A stretch of DNA of 64,000 nucleotides from JARDZU01 sp963730285 (GTDB lineage: Bacteria; Actinomycetota; Acidimicrobiia; Spongiisociales; ZC4RG35), in assembly GCA_963730285.1 (NCBI GenBank), contig CAVSQY010000014.1, positions 62,001 through 126,000 of the forward strand. Reading direction: 5' to 3'. Shown here one piece after another: positions 1 through 6,748 of this stretch; the first letter of the stretch is position 1; every line of letters starts with the position of its first letter. The position numbers and the translations under genes were made by a program. The notes below the pieces were generated by a model, which worked only from the letters and a program-made list of their open reading frames with translations, ran no database searches and was not told the DNA's origin.

Positions 1-18
1 ACTGTCATCGGCGCGACA

Positions 19-363
19 TTATCTCCCGTAGGTGGATGGACGACCCTGTTTGAGCTTGCGCCAGCCACCAACTCGATTGTTCGCGATGACCTGTCGGAAC
101 ACGGCCGCCAAGGCTGGAGCGTTGATGGTCTCGGTTTCTCTCACAGCAACGGTTCTTCCGGTCTTGGTGTCGTGACCCCCAGTGATGATTTGCGCCGGAT
201 CGGGCACGATCCCGCCGTCATACAGGAAGATGCTGACGTGATCGTTGGCCGCCAATAGGGCGCAAATGTTGCCCTCCAAGACGAAGTAGGACTGGACCCG
301 CCTCTTGATGGTTTCTTCGACCTCGGAGTCCACATCTGCACCAATTGGCGAACTTCCCGACAT
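19..363 (-). CDS. DUF1801-type (YdhG-like) small protein
   Basis: Small cytosolic protein of about 114 residues. The central stretch EETIKRRVQSYFVLEGNICALL, then HVSIFLYDGG, VPDPAQIITGGHDTKTGRTV and a C-terminal FRQVIANNRVGGWRKLK match my memory of the DUF1801 fold, whose function is unknown. The N-terminus is about 20-30 residues shorter than usual, so the first helix may be lost. I chose the ATG at 363, preceded by GGGCGAT; a GTG at 378 is possible but runs into a 6-bp hairpin (375-389). No operon partner is visible, and the methyltransferase is divergent. Confidence 0.65.
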   Translation of the reverse strand: MSGSSPIGADVDSEVEETIKRRVQSYFVLEGNICALLAANDHVSIFLYDGGIVPDPAQIITGGHDTKTGRTVAVRETETINAPALAAVFRQVIANNRVGGWRKLKQGRPSTYGR

Positions 364-494
364 ATCGCCCGCTGCCACTCAGGGAGTGGGTCGATGTAGT
401 CGTCAACTCGAGGGTCTCTAGTTCAACTCAGGTCCGAAATGCTATCCGACGACGCTGAATAATCTGCTGAGTCGAGGCGGCTCGAAGTGCCCTT

Positions 495-539
495 TCTGTG
501 AACTGGATTGGGTGGGTCTTGCCGGTTTCGGTTCACAGA
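495..539. repeat. Palindromic repeat element, copy 1
   Basis: A 45-bp element bounded by inverted arms CTGTGAAC (495-502) and GTTCACAG (531-538) enclosing a G/T-rich core with GGGTGGGT and CCGGTTT. It is about 75% identical to a second copy at 1224-1268, and the two flank the methyltransferase gene. At the second arm position the pair is T-A here and C-G in the other copy, so pairing is kept although the sequence differs. It lies upstream of the likely GTG start at 583. Confidence 0.75.
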
Positions 540-582
540 GACGACCTCGGCTCCATTTCAGGCTGAAGGGAAGAGGACAAAC

Positions 583-1221
583 GTGTCGGAGGAATCAGGT
601 GGGCGGGATCCGACGAGTCATGAGCGGATGACGGGTCTGCCCTGGGATGCGTCATACCAAGACGGTCCTGCTCCTTGGGATATCGGCCGGCCCCAACCGG
701 CGGTGGTGCGTCTGGCATCTGAGGGCGGATTCACCGGACCGGTGCTCGATGCGGGCTGCGGGACCGGCGAAAACGCTCTGCATCTATCCTCGATGGGCCT
801 GAAGGTCCTGGGCGTCGATGTGGCCGAGACGGCATTGGCGATCGCAAGGGAGAGGGCCATCGACCGGGGGATCGAGGTCGAGTTCGCGGTGGCCGACGCC
901 ATGCAACTGGAGCGTTTGGGGCGTAAGTTCGAAACGGTGCTCGATTGCGGCCTTTTCCACACATTCGACCAAGACGAGCGATCTGGCTACTTGGCGAGTC
1001 TCTCGTCGGTCACCAAGCATGGTGGGGTCCTGCAACTGCTGTGCTTCAGTGACGCCGGCCCCAACGTCGGCCCCCACCCGATCAGCCGGGGTGAGCTGAG
1101 AGCGGCGTTCGACCTGGGGGGTGAATGGGAGGTCGCCGCCGTCGAACCAGATCGTCTCCAGACCAGATTTCACGACGAGGCCGGCGCCCCGGCCTGGTTG
1201 GCGACAGTCAGACGCCGTTAG
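583..1221 (+). CDS. Class I SAM-dependent methyltransferase
   Basis: Cytosolic methyltransferase of about 212 residues. Motif I VLDAGCGTGENAL binds the SAM methionine part; it is followed by an acidic VLGVDVAE strand end (ribose contact), VEFAVADAMQL and a motif IV-like DCGLFHTF. This fits the Methyltransf_25/TehB-like group, often annotated as thiopurine or generic small-molecule methyltransferases; the substrate is not readable. I prefer the GTG at 583, which has GAAGGGAAGAGG upstream. The ATG at 628 (MTGLPWD) would also give a complete fold, and an ATG at 508 would start inside the upstream repeat. The gene stands alone between the two palindromic repeats. Confidence 0.8.
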   Translation: MSEESGGRDPTSHERMTGLPWDASYQDGPAPWDIGRPQPAVVRLASEGGFTGPVLDAGCGTGENALHLSSMGLKVLGVDVAETALAIARERAIDRGIEVEFAVADAMQLERLGRKFETVLDCGLFHTFDQDERSGYLASLSSVTKHGGVLQLLCFSDAGPNVGPHPISRGELRAAFDLGGEWEVAAVEPDRLQTRFHDEAGAPAWLATVRRR

Positions 1222-1223
1222 AT

Positions 1224-1268
1224 CCGTGAACGGAATCGGGTGGGTTTGACCGGTTTTGGTTCACGGAA
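1224..1268. repeat. Palindromic repeat element, copy 2
   Basis: Second copy of the element at 495-539. The arms are CCGTGAAC (1224-1231) and GTTCACGG (1259-1266), again with GGGTGGGT and CCGGTTTT inside. It begins 2 bases after the methyltransferase stop codon. Its right arm supplies TTCACG (1260-1265), which sits 17 bp upstream of TATACC (1283-1288) and could be the -35 box of the next gene. Confidence 0.75.
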
Positions 1269-1300
1269 GGGCACCGGGCCGATATACCCTCGCCACTCAC

Positions 1301-2305
1301 GTGATCCTCGATTCACCCAGGTCGCGAAGAAAGGCGTGGAGACGTCTCTTCTGGCCGGCCCTCATCACCGTTGTCGCAATTGTCGCCGTAGCGGTCTCCG
1401 CGGCAGGACGTGACACGCGTCTCGACCTCGCCTATCTGGATGCCGTGCGAGATCAGAGCGCAGAGTTGTCGTTGGACGGTGATGCGTTGCGGGTCGTGAT
1501 CTCGCGACTTTCCCGGATCGAGCGGGATGAGTTGGTCACTGCAATCGACACGATCCGGACCGATCTCCAGGTCGGCCAGGATCTCGTCGACCAGGGACCT
1601 CCATCTGATTCGCTGATAGGGATCAATTCCCTCTATCGGCAGGCGATACTGGCCTGGACCGTGGGCGTCAGTGGCTTCGAGTCGGGGGTTCTCACAGCCG
1701 CAGACGATCCATTGAACACGGTGGTCGTCGACAACCTCGCTAACGCACTCGCCGAGATCAGGGACGGTGACCGTCTCTACGAGGATCTGGTGCGTGAGCT
1801 GGGCATGGACGAGATCCCCGATCCCGTCGGTTCGATGCCGAGCGTGGTGTTGATGCCGGCCGACGGTGAACTGGCCAGTTTGGCCGATGCATATGTGGTG
1901 GCGGCGCGGTCGGTGAACGCAATGATCGCCCTCCGTCCCGGTCTTGGATTGAGTCAGATCACATCCGATCCACTGTGGAACGTGAACCCCGACGACCAGA
2001 CTGTGCTGCCTGCCACCGACCTGGTCACGTTCTCGGTGGTCGTGAGCAACAAAGGCAATGTCGCCAGTGACCCGACTCCACTCCGTCTGACCCTGTCCGG
2101 AAACGGTGACCCCGTCGTGGCGACCCAACAGGTTCCCGTCCTCGAGCCCGGCGAGCAGACGGCTATCGACTTCGTCGACATGGCTGTGGTGGCGGGAGGC
2201 CCGTTTGAGGTGAAAGCCGAGCTCGAGGTCATCCAGTTGGACGTGGACCTCGACGACAACGCTTTGGCTGTCATCTTCATGGTCAACGAGGCGCAGAGCG
2301 GCTGA
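1301..2305 (+). CDS. Membrane-anchored extracytoplasmic protein, unknown
   Basis: Unrecognised protein of about 334 residues. A basic N-terminus (SRRKAWRR) precedes one hydrophobic segment (FWPALITVVAIVAVAVSA), so it is probably anchored with the bulk outside. The middle is helical and acidic. The C-terminal ~100 residues read as a CARDB-like beta domain (TFSVVVSNKGNVASDPTPLR, later VLEPGEQTAIDF). I chose the GTG at 1301 because TATACC (1283-1288) lies 12 bp before it, suggesting a nearly leaderless mRNA; an ATG at 1256 falls inside the repeat. The gene ends 26 bp before serS and may be co-transcribed with it. Confidence 0.6.
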   Translation: MILDSPRSRRKAWRRLFWPALITVVAIVAVAVSAAGRDTRLDLAYLDAVRDQSAELSLDGDALRVVISRLSRIERDELVTAIDTIRTDLQVGQDLVDQGPPSDSLIGINSLYRQAILAWTVGVSGFESGVLTAADDPLNTVVVDNLANALAEIRDGDRLYEDLVRELGMDEIPDPVGSMPSVVLMPADGELASLADAYVVAARSVNAMIALRPGLGLSQITSDPLWNVNPDDQTVLPATDLVTFSVVVSNKGNVASDPTPLRLTLSGNGDPVVATQQVPVLEPGEQTAIDFVDMAVVAGGPFEVKAELEVIQLDVDLDDNALAVIFMVNEAQSG

Positions 2306-2331
2306 GTGACTCCCGGTACCATCGGCTGACC

Positions 2332-3579
2332 ATGATCGATCCACGACTCATTCGCGACGACCCGGACACTGTCCGTGAGTCGTTACGTCGACGCGGCTCG
2401 AAGATCGACCTGGACGCTCTGATCGGTTTGGAGGTTGCCGCCCGCTCCGCCCGGCAGAGAGCCGAAGAGCTGCGGGCGAGCCAAAAGGAGGCGGGGAGGC
2501 AGATCGCAACTCTCGAAGGCGAGGACAAAGAGCGGGCGATAGCATCGGTGGGGGAGTTGGCCGAAGAGGTCAAAACCTCCTCCGCGGAGGCAGACCGGCT
2601 CGACCGGGAGCTCGATGAGCGGCTTCTCGAAGTGCCCAACCTCGTTGCGACCGATGCCGCAGATGGCTTCACCGAAGAAGACAATCTCGAGATCAAGCAG
2701 GTCGGAGAGCCTGGCCCGGCAGCAACCGACTACGAGGCGCTGGGGGAGAGTCTCGACATCATCGATACCGTACGTGGGGCCAAGGTCTCCGGCAGCCGTT
2801 TTGGCTATCTGAAAGGCAAGGGAGCCCTGCTCGAGTTCTCCCTGGTCCGTTGGGCCATGGACCACCTGGTCGAGTCGGGGTTCACCCCGATGATCCCCCC
2901 GGTCCTGGTCCGCGACGAGGCCCTGGTGGGCACCGGGTTCTTCCCCGAGGCGAGGGAGCAGGTCTACGAAGTCCCCAAAGACGAGTTGTTCTTGGTTGGC
3001 ACGGCCGAGGTCCCGCTGGCCGCCTATCACGGTGACGAGATCTTCCAGCCTGAGCAGCTACCCATCAGGTATGCCGGCTTCTCCACGTGCTTTCGCCGGG
3101 AGTCGGGCACCTACGGGAGGGACACCGCCAGCATCTTCCGGGTTCATCAATTCGACAAGGTGGAGATGTTCGTCTTCATCGACCCTCAGGCCTCTGCCGA
3201 CGAGCACGATCGCCTGCTGGAGGTGGAGGAGTCGCTGGTCCGTGAGCTGGAGATCCCCTACCGCGTGGTCAATGTCGCCGCCGGGGATCTTGGAGCCTCG
3301 GCAACCAAGAAGTACGACATCGAGGCCTGGTTCCCCGGTCAGCAGCGCTATCGGGAGATCACCTCCTGCTCCAACACGACTGACTACCAGGCGCGTCGGC
3401 TCAAGGTCCGGCAGCGAACCGACGGTGGGAACCAGATAGTCCACACCCTCAATGGGACCGCCTGTGCAGTCGGGCGAACCATCCTCACTCTCCTCGAGAA
3501 TCATCAGCAGGGCGACGGGTCGGTGGTCATCCCGAAGGCCCTTCGCGATTACACCGGTTTCGATGTCATCGGGCCGTGA
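2332..3579 (+). CDS. serS: Seryl-tRNA synthetase
   Basis: Charges tRNA-Ser with serine in the cytosol. Length 415 residues is normal for the bacterial enzyme. Residues 1 to about 105 form the antiparallel coiled-coil arm that grips the long variable arm of tRNA-Ser. The class II core shows the TAE serine-binding loop at 224-226, motif 2 FRRESGTYGRDT from 254, and motif 3 NGTACAVGRT from 374. The ATG start follows the preceding gene by 26 bp. The stop overlaps menG by four bases (GTGA). All four tRNA-Ser species it would charge lie 2.7 to 4.9 kb downstream. Confidence 0.98.
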   Translation: MIDPRLIRDDPDTVRESLRRRGSKIDLDALIGLEVAARSARQRAEELRASQKEAGRQIATLEGEDKERAIASVGELAEEVKTSSAEADRLDRELDERLLEVPNLVATDAADGFTEEDNLEIKQVGEPGPAATDYEALGESLDIIDTVRGAKVSGSRFGYLKGKGALLEFSLVRWAMDHLVESGFTPMIPPVLVRDEALVGTGFFPEAREQVYEVPKDELFLVGTAEVPLAAYHGDEIFQPEQLPIRYAGFSTCFRRESGTYGRDTASIFRVHQFDKVEMFVFIDPQASADEHDRLLEVEESLVRELEIPYRVVNVAAGDLGASATKKYDIEAWFPGQQRYREITSCSNTTDYQARRLKVRQRTDGGNQIVHTLNGTACAVGRTILTLLENHQQGDGSVVIPKALRDYTGFDVIGP

Positions 3580-4265
3580 GTGAGGTAACCGATCCGATTT
3601 TTGCCCGGATCGCCGCCCGCTACGACCGGATCAACAGCATCCTCTCCCTGGGGCGGGAGAGGAAATGGCGCGCCACCGGCGTGGACATGCTTCGTCCCGG
3701 CCTGGTTCTCGACCTCGGATCGGGGACCGGCGCCACCGACTTCGGGCAGAGGGATCCGGTCGATCTCGACCCAGTTCTGGAGATGCTCGCACTCAGCCCC
3801 GTCAGTCGGCGGGTGGTGGGGGTAGGGGAGACCCTTCCGTTCGCCGATTCGTCGTTCGACGCGGTGTTCAGCGGTTTCGTGTTCCGCAACCTGACGTCCG
3901 TCGATCGCACGTTGAGAGAGATCCGGCGTGTCCTCGAGCCGGGTGCGGTGGCCACCGTCATCGATCTGTCCCGCCCCAAGAACCCCATTCTCCGGGGAAT
4001 CCATCGGCTTGCGACCGCCATCGTCTTGCCGCTGGTGGGTCTGCTCTTCGCCGGCGCACCGAGGGAGTACTGGTACCTGCACCGATCCCTCGACTCACTC
4101 GCTCCTCCGGAACAGCTGTTTCGGGACGGCCCCCTCGTCCTCGAAGAAATCTGGAGAATGGGGCTGTTCGGCTTCGTCTACGGAGTCAGGTTGAGGAAGC
4201 CGCCGGAGGCAGCGGCTTCGGATCCACCAGACCGGCGCGCCGCCACTTCGGAGGCTGCCCGTTGA
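3576..4265 (+). CDS. menG: MenG/UbiE-like quinone methyltransferase
   Basis: SAM methyltransferase of 229 residues that probably methylates demethylmenaquinone. It has the family start PIFARIAARYDRINSILSLG, motif I VLDLGSGTG (about 44-52), LPFADSSFDAVFSGFVFRNL in the motif IV region, and LREIRRVLEPG. The C-terminus APREYWYLHRSLDSL with GLFGFVYG resembles UbiE (YxyLxxSi..F). The segment after motif I is unusual (ATDFGQRDPVDLDPVLEML) and shorter than in textbook UbiE, so assignment to menaquinone rather than another substrate is inferred. The GTG start overlaps the serS stop, so the pair is translationally coupled. Confidence 0.8.
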   Translation: MSEVTDPIFARIAARYDRINSILSLGRERKWRATGVDMLRPGLVLDLGSGTGATDFGQRDPVDLDPVLEMLALSPVSRRVVGVGETLPFADSSFDAVFSGFVFRNLTSVDRTLREIRRVLEPGAVATVIDLSRPKNPILRGIHRLATAIVLPLVGLLFAGAPREYWYLHRSLDSLAPPEQLFRDGPLVLEEIWRMGLFGFVYGVRLRKPPEAAASDPPDRRAATSEAAR

Positions 4266-4334
4266 CGGCCTGAGAGCTGATCGTGCCCCCGCCTTCGAGG
4301 CCTCGTGCACGCCGTCGAGATCGGCCGCCAACTC

Positions 4335-4434
4335 GGGTCAGGCCGCCCTACGTCACCCGGTGCGATCCACTTAGGGCTGCTTCCTTCCGGATCTGACCCG
4401 ATTCATGGTGCTCCGCCGCGCAGGACCCAACCGT
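4335..4434 (-). ncRNA. ffs: Bacterial small SRP RNA (4.5S)
   Basis: Read on the minus strand, 4400-4376 carries GGGTCAGATCCGGAAGGAAG followed by CAGCC, the near-invariant helix 8 core bound by Ffh (GGTCAGG.CCGGAAGGAAGCAGCC in other bacteria). The flanks GGGTCCTGCGCGGCGG on the 5' side and GGCGGCCTGACCC on the 3' side can pair into the long hairpin, giving a small (about 100-nt) RNA without an Alu domain. Ends are approximate. It lies antisense between menG and the MFS gene, near tadA and the tRNA-Ser genes, as in other actinobacteria. Confidence 0.93.
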
Positions 4435-4632
4435 CAACATCGCGTGTCCGACCTCAGGGCAGTGAGCCCCGACGACACGTTGCCCCTCGGGCGGGGAACT
4501 CAGCCCCGCGTGGAGAGGATTTCGGGTTCAGGGCACCCCTAGCGCCCCGCCTATCACGATCGCGACGAAGGCTACCCAACGGGCACTCCTAGGCGAATAG
4601 GTCTTCGGGGTCCTGTTACCTTGCTCGGGCCG

Positions 4633-5799
4633 ATGAGCACCCATCGTTTCGGGCCCGATTTCACGAGCATCTTCCTGGCCGGCCTGCTCCAGGAGGTCTC
4701 CTTCCAGTTGATGGTGCACTTTCCGGGGTACGTCCAGAGTTTGGGGGCGACCGAAGCCTTGATCGGGCTGCTCTATGCCGGGGGTGCGATCATGGCGCTC
4801 CTCTTCCGCCCGTTGTTGGGACGGGCGCTCGACCTCACTCATCGGCGCACGGTGCTGTTGTTCTGTGGAGCGATGAACGTCACCGTGGTGGCGCTGCTTT
4901 CGTTGACCAGCCAGTGGGGCGTCGTGTTGTGGGCTTTGTTCCTCGTGCACCGGGTGTTTCAAATCGCCCTCTTCACCACGATGCTCACCTACATGGCCGA
5001 CTCTCTACCGGTTGAGCATCGGACACAAGGGCTGGCCCTATTCGGCCTTTCCGGGTTGGTCCCGATCGCCATGGGAGGGGTCATCGGCGACCTGGTGATC
5101 GACGGGCTGGGGTTCGGTGCCCTTTTCCTGCTTGCGGCCGCGGCGGGCCTGATTTCCTGGTCGATCGTGTGGAGCCTTCCGGTGCTTCCCGTGATGAGTC
5201 GCCGGCCGCGTCGTGGCTTCTGGTCGGCATTCGCCCAACGCAACCTGCTCCCGCTGTGGTGGATCACCTTCTGTTTCAGCATCGGGATGGAGACTCTGTT
5301 CACATTCACCCGTACCTATGTGGATGACCGTCAGGTTGGGTCCACCGGTCTGTTCTTCGGCATCTATGGGGTGACTGCCGCCGCCATGAGGCTGGTCGGT
5401 GGGAACAGGTACGACCGGGTCCCACATCGTCCGCTCGCCGTCGCGGCTCTCATCTCTTATGGGCTAGGTCTCGGTCTACTGGCCGTGGCCGGCTCGATAC
5501 CGATCCTGGCCTTGGCAGCCTTCTTCGCGGGTATGGCCCATGGCGGTCTCTTCCCACTGCTGTCCAGTCAGGTTGTGGCGAGGGCTCGGACCGCCGAGCG
5601 GGGCTCCGCCATGGCGGTCTTCACCTCGATCTTCGACATCGCCCTGCTGGTGGCCGCTCCTTCAGTTGGCGGACTGATCGATGGGTTCGACTACGAGGTT
5701 GCCTTTGCCGCGGTTGCGGGCGTCTTGGTCGTCGGATCGGCGGTATATGCGATATGGGATCGGCGCATGGTGGCGGCAGAGGCGATCGCCGCCGCCTGA
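4633..5799 (+). CDS. MFS transporter
   Basis: Integral membrane carrier of 388 residues with about 12 hydrophobic segments. The loop after TM2 reads FRPLLGRALDLTHRRTVL, a form of the MFS A motif (GxLaDrxGRr). A central cytosolic loop (VMSRRPRRGFWSAFAQRN) divides the halves. The likely role is proton-driven export or uptake of a small molecule; the substrate is unknown. I chose the ATG at 4633 (MSTHRF) rather than the upstream TTG at 4621. Its stop lies one base from the convergent tadA stop. Confidence 0.85.
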   Translation: MSTHRFGPDFTSIFLAGLLQEVSFQLMVHFPGYVQSLGATEALIGLLYAGGAIMALLFRPLLGRALDLTHRRTVLLFCGAMNVTVVALLSLTSQWGVVLWALFLVHRVFQIALFTTMLTYMADSLPVEHRTQGLALFGLSGLVPIAMGGVIGDLVIDGLGFGALFLLAAAAGLISWSIVWSLPVLPVMSRRPRRGFWSAFAQRNLLPLWWITFCFSIGMETLFTFTRTYVDDRQVGSTGLFFGIYGVTAAAMRLVGGNRYDRVPHRPLAVAALISYGLGLGLLAVAGSIPILALAAFFAGMAHGGLFPLLSSQVVARARTAERGSAMAVFTSIFDIALLVAAPSVGGLIDGFDYEVAFAAVAGVLVVGSAVYAIWDRRMVAAEAIAAA

Positions 5800-5800
5800 G

Positions 5801-6271
5801 TCATCGACGCTCGGAGAAGAAATCCTGGAGGAGCTGGCGTGACTCGTCGGCCATGACCCCCTCGATCAGGTCGACACGGTGGTTGAGACGAGCATCCTGG
5901 GGGATGTTGTAGAGGGACCAGGATCCCCCCGCCTTGAGATCAGCTGCGCCGTACACGATTCGATCGAGGTGAGCGAGCACGGACGCACCAGAGCACATGA
6001 CGCACGGCTCCAGTGTCACCACCAGAGTGTGCCCGGCCAGCCTCCAGTCAGCGAGCTGACGTGCCCGGGCCGAGAGGACCAGCAGTTCGGCATGGGCGGT
6101 TGGATCCGACAGCTCCTCACGCCGATTCCGGTCGATTCCCACCTGGTTGCCCTTCTCATCGAGCAGCACAGCACCCACGGGCACGTCGCCATGGGCGGCA
6201 GCCTCCCGCGCTGCCTCCAGAGCGGCGCGCATTGGCTCGAGGAATGATTCGGGGGATATGGGTTGAGTCAT
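5801..6271 (-). CDS. tadA: tRNA adenosine(34) deaminase
   Basis: Converts A34 of tRNA-Arg(ACG) to inosine. Its 156 residues show the cytidine-deaminase-fold zinc site: HAE at 60-62 (zinc His and catalytic Glu) and PCVMC at 89-93 (two zinc Cys). GDVPVGAVL near residue 28 is the usual N-terminal strand. The likely substrate, tRNA-Arg(ACG), is in this window at 24355. On the minus strand GATAAT lies 8 bp before the ATG, so transcription may start at or very near the start codon. Confidence 0.96.
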   Translation of the reverse strand: MTQPISPESFLEPMRAALEAAREAAAHGDVPVGAVLLDEKGNQVGIDRNRREELSDPTAHAELLVLSARARQLADWRLAGHTLVVTLEPCVMCSGASVLAHLDRIVYGAADLKAGGSWSLYNIPQDARLNHRVDLIEGVMADESRQLLQDFFSERR

Positions 6272-6318
6272 CGACGTGGATTATCCTTTCTCTGCCTGCC
6301 GGTCCTGGCGGGAATCCC

Positions 6319-6409
6319 GGAGGGATCGCATAGTTTGGTCTAGTGCGCGGCACTGGAAATGCCGTTGGGGGTTTACGCTCCCTCGAGGGTTCAAATCCCT
6401 CTCCCTCCG
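6319..6409 (+). tRNA. tRNA-Ser(GGA)
   Basis: Acceptor arms GGAGGGA (6319) and TCCCTCC (6402-6408) with discriminator G. Anticodon loop CTGGAAA gives GGA, reading UCC and UCU. The long variable arm is that of a class II tRNA and the T-loop is GGTTCAAATCC. No CCA is encoded. Confidence 0.95.
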
Positions 6410-6410
6410 C

Positions 6411-6470
6411 GAGTCATGAGTGGTAGGCCCAAGCCCGACCCGCTGACCTGCGGCCTACAACCTATGACTT
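6411..6470 (+). repeat. Imperfect inverted repeat between tRNA-Ser genes
   Basis: Left arm 6411-6429 (AGTCAT...GTAGGCC) and right arm 6452-6470 (GGCCTAC...ATGACT) match at 15 of 19 positions around a 22-nt loop. It begins just after the first tRNA, so it may act in termination or processing of that transcript. There is no U-tract. Confidence 0.6.
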
Positions 6471-6476
6471 ACCGTC

Positions 6477-6498
6477 GGCGACATCTCCGGATGTCGCC
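6477..6498 (+). terminator. Hairpin upstream of tRNA-Ser(CGA)
   Basis: Perfect 9-bp stem GGCGACATC/GATGTCGCC with a TCCG loop, five bases before the next tRNA. The missing T-tract argues for a processing or pause structure rather than a classical intrinsic terminator. Confidence 0.5.
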
Positions 6499-6502
6499 GC
6501 TC

Positions 6503-6593
6503 GGAGGGGTCGCATAGTCCGGTCTAGTGCGCGGCACTCGAAATGCCGTAGGGGGCTGACGCTTCCTCGAGGGTTCGAATCCCTCCCCCTCCG
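6503..6593 (+). tRNA. tRNA-Ser(CGA)
   Basis: Acceptor arms GGAGGGG (6503) and CCCCTCC (6586-6592), discriminator G. Anticodon loop CTCGAAA gives CGA, reading UCG. It is nearly identical to tRNA-Ser(GGA) in the D arm (GCATAGT..GGTCTAGTGCGCGGC), pointing to duplication. No CCA is encoded. Confidence 0.95.
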
Positions 6594-6598
6594 CGACC

Positions 6599-6620
6599 GG
6601 GACCGACGCTCGTCGGTCCC
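6599..6620 (+). terminator. Hairpin after tRNA-Ser(CGA)
   Basis: Perfect 9-bp stem GGGACCGAC/GTCGGTCCC with a GCTC loop, five bases after the tRNA 3' end. No T-tract follows. Confidence 0.5.
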
Positions 6621-6658
6621 AACGGTGCTCCAAGTACGGTCTCGATGACGCGCAACCT

Positions 6659-6748
6659 GGAGGGGTGTCCGAGTGGTCTAAGGAGACGGTCTTGAAAACC
6701 GTTGGGCCCAATAGGGTCTCGTGGGTTCGAATCCCACCCCCTCCGCCA
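6659..6748 (+). tRNA. tRNA-Ser(TGA), CCA encoded
   Basis: Acceptor arms GGAGGGG and CCCCTCC (6738-6744), discriminator G, then an encoded CCA (6746-6748). Anticodon loop CTTGAAA gives TGA, reading UCA and, by wobble, UCG. The long variable arm is present. The first ATG of the next gene follows the CCA immediately. Confidence 0.95.
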
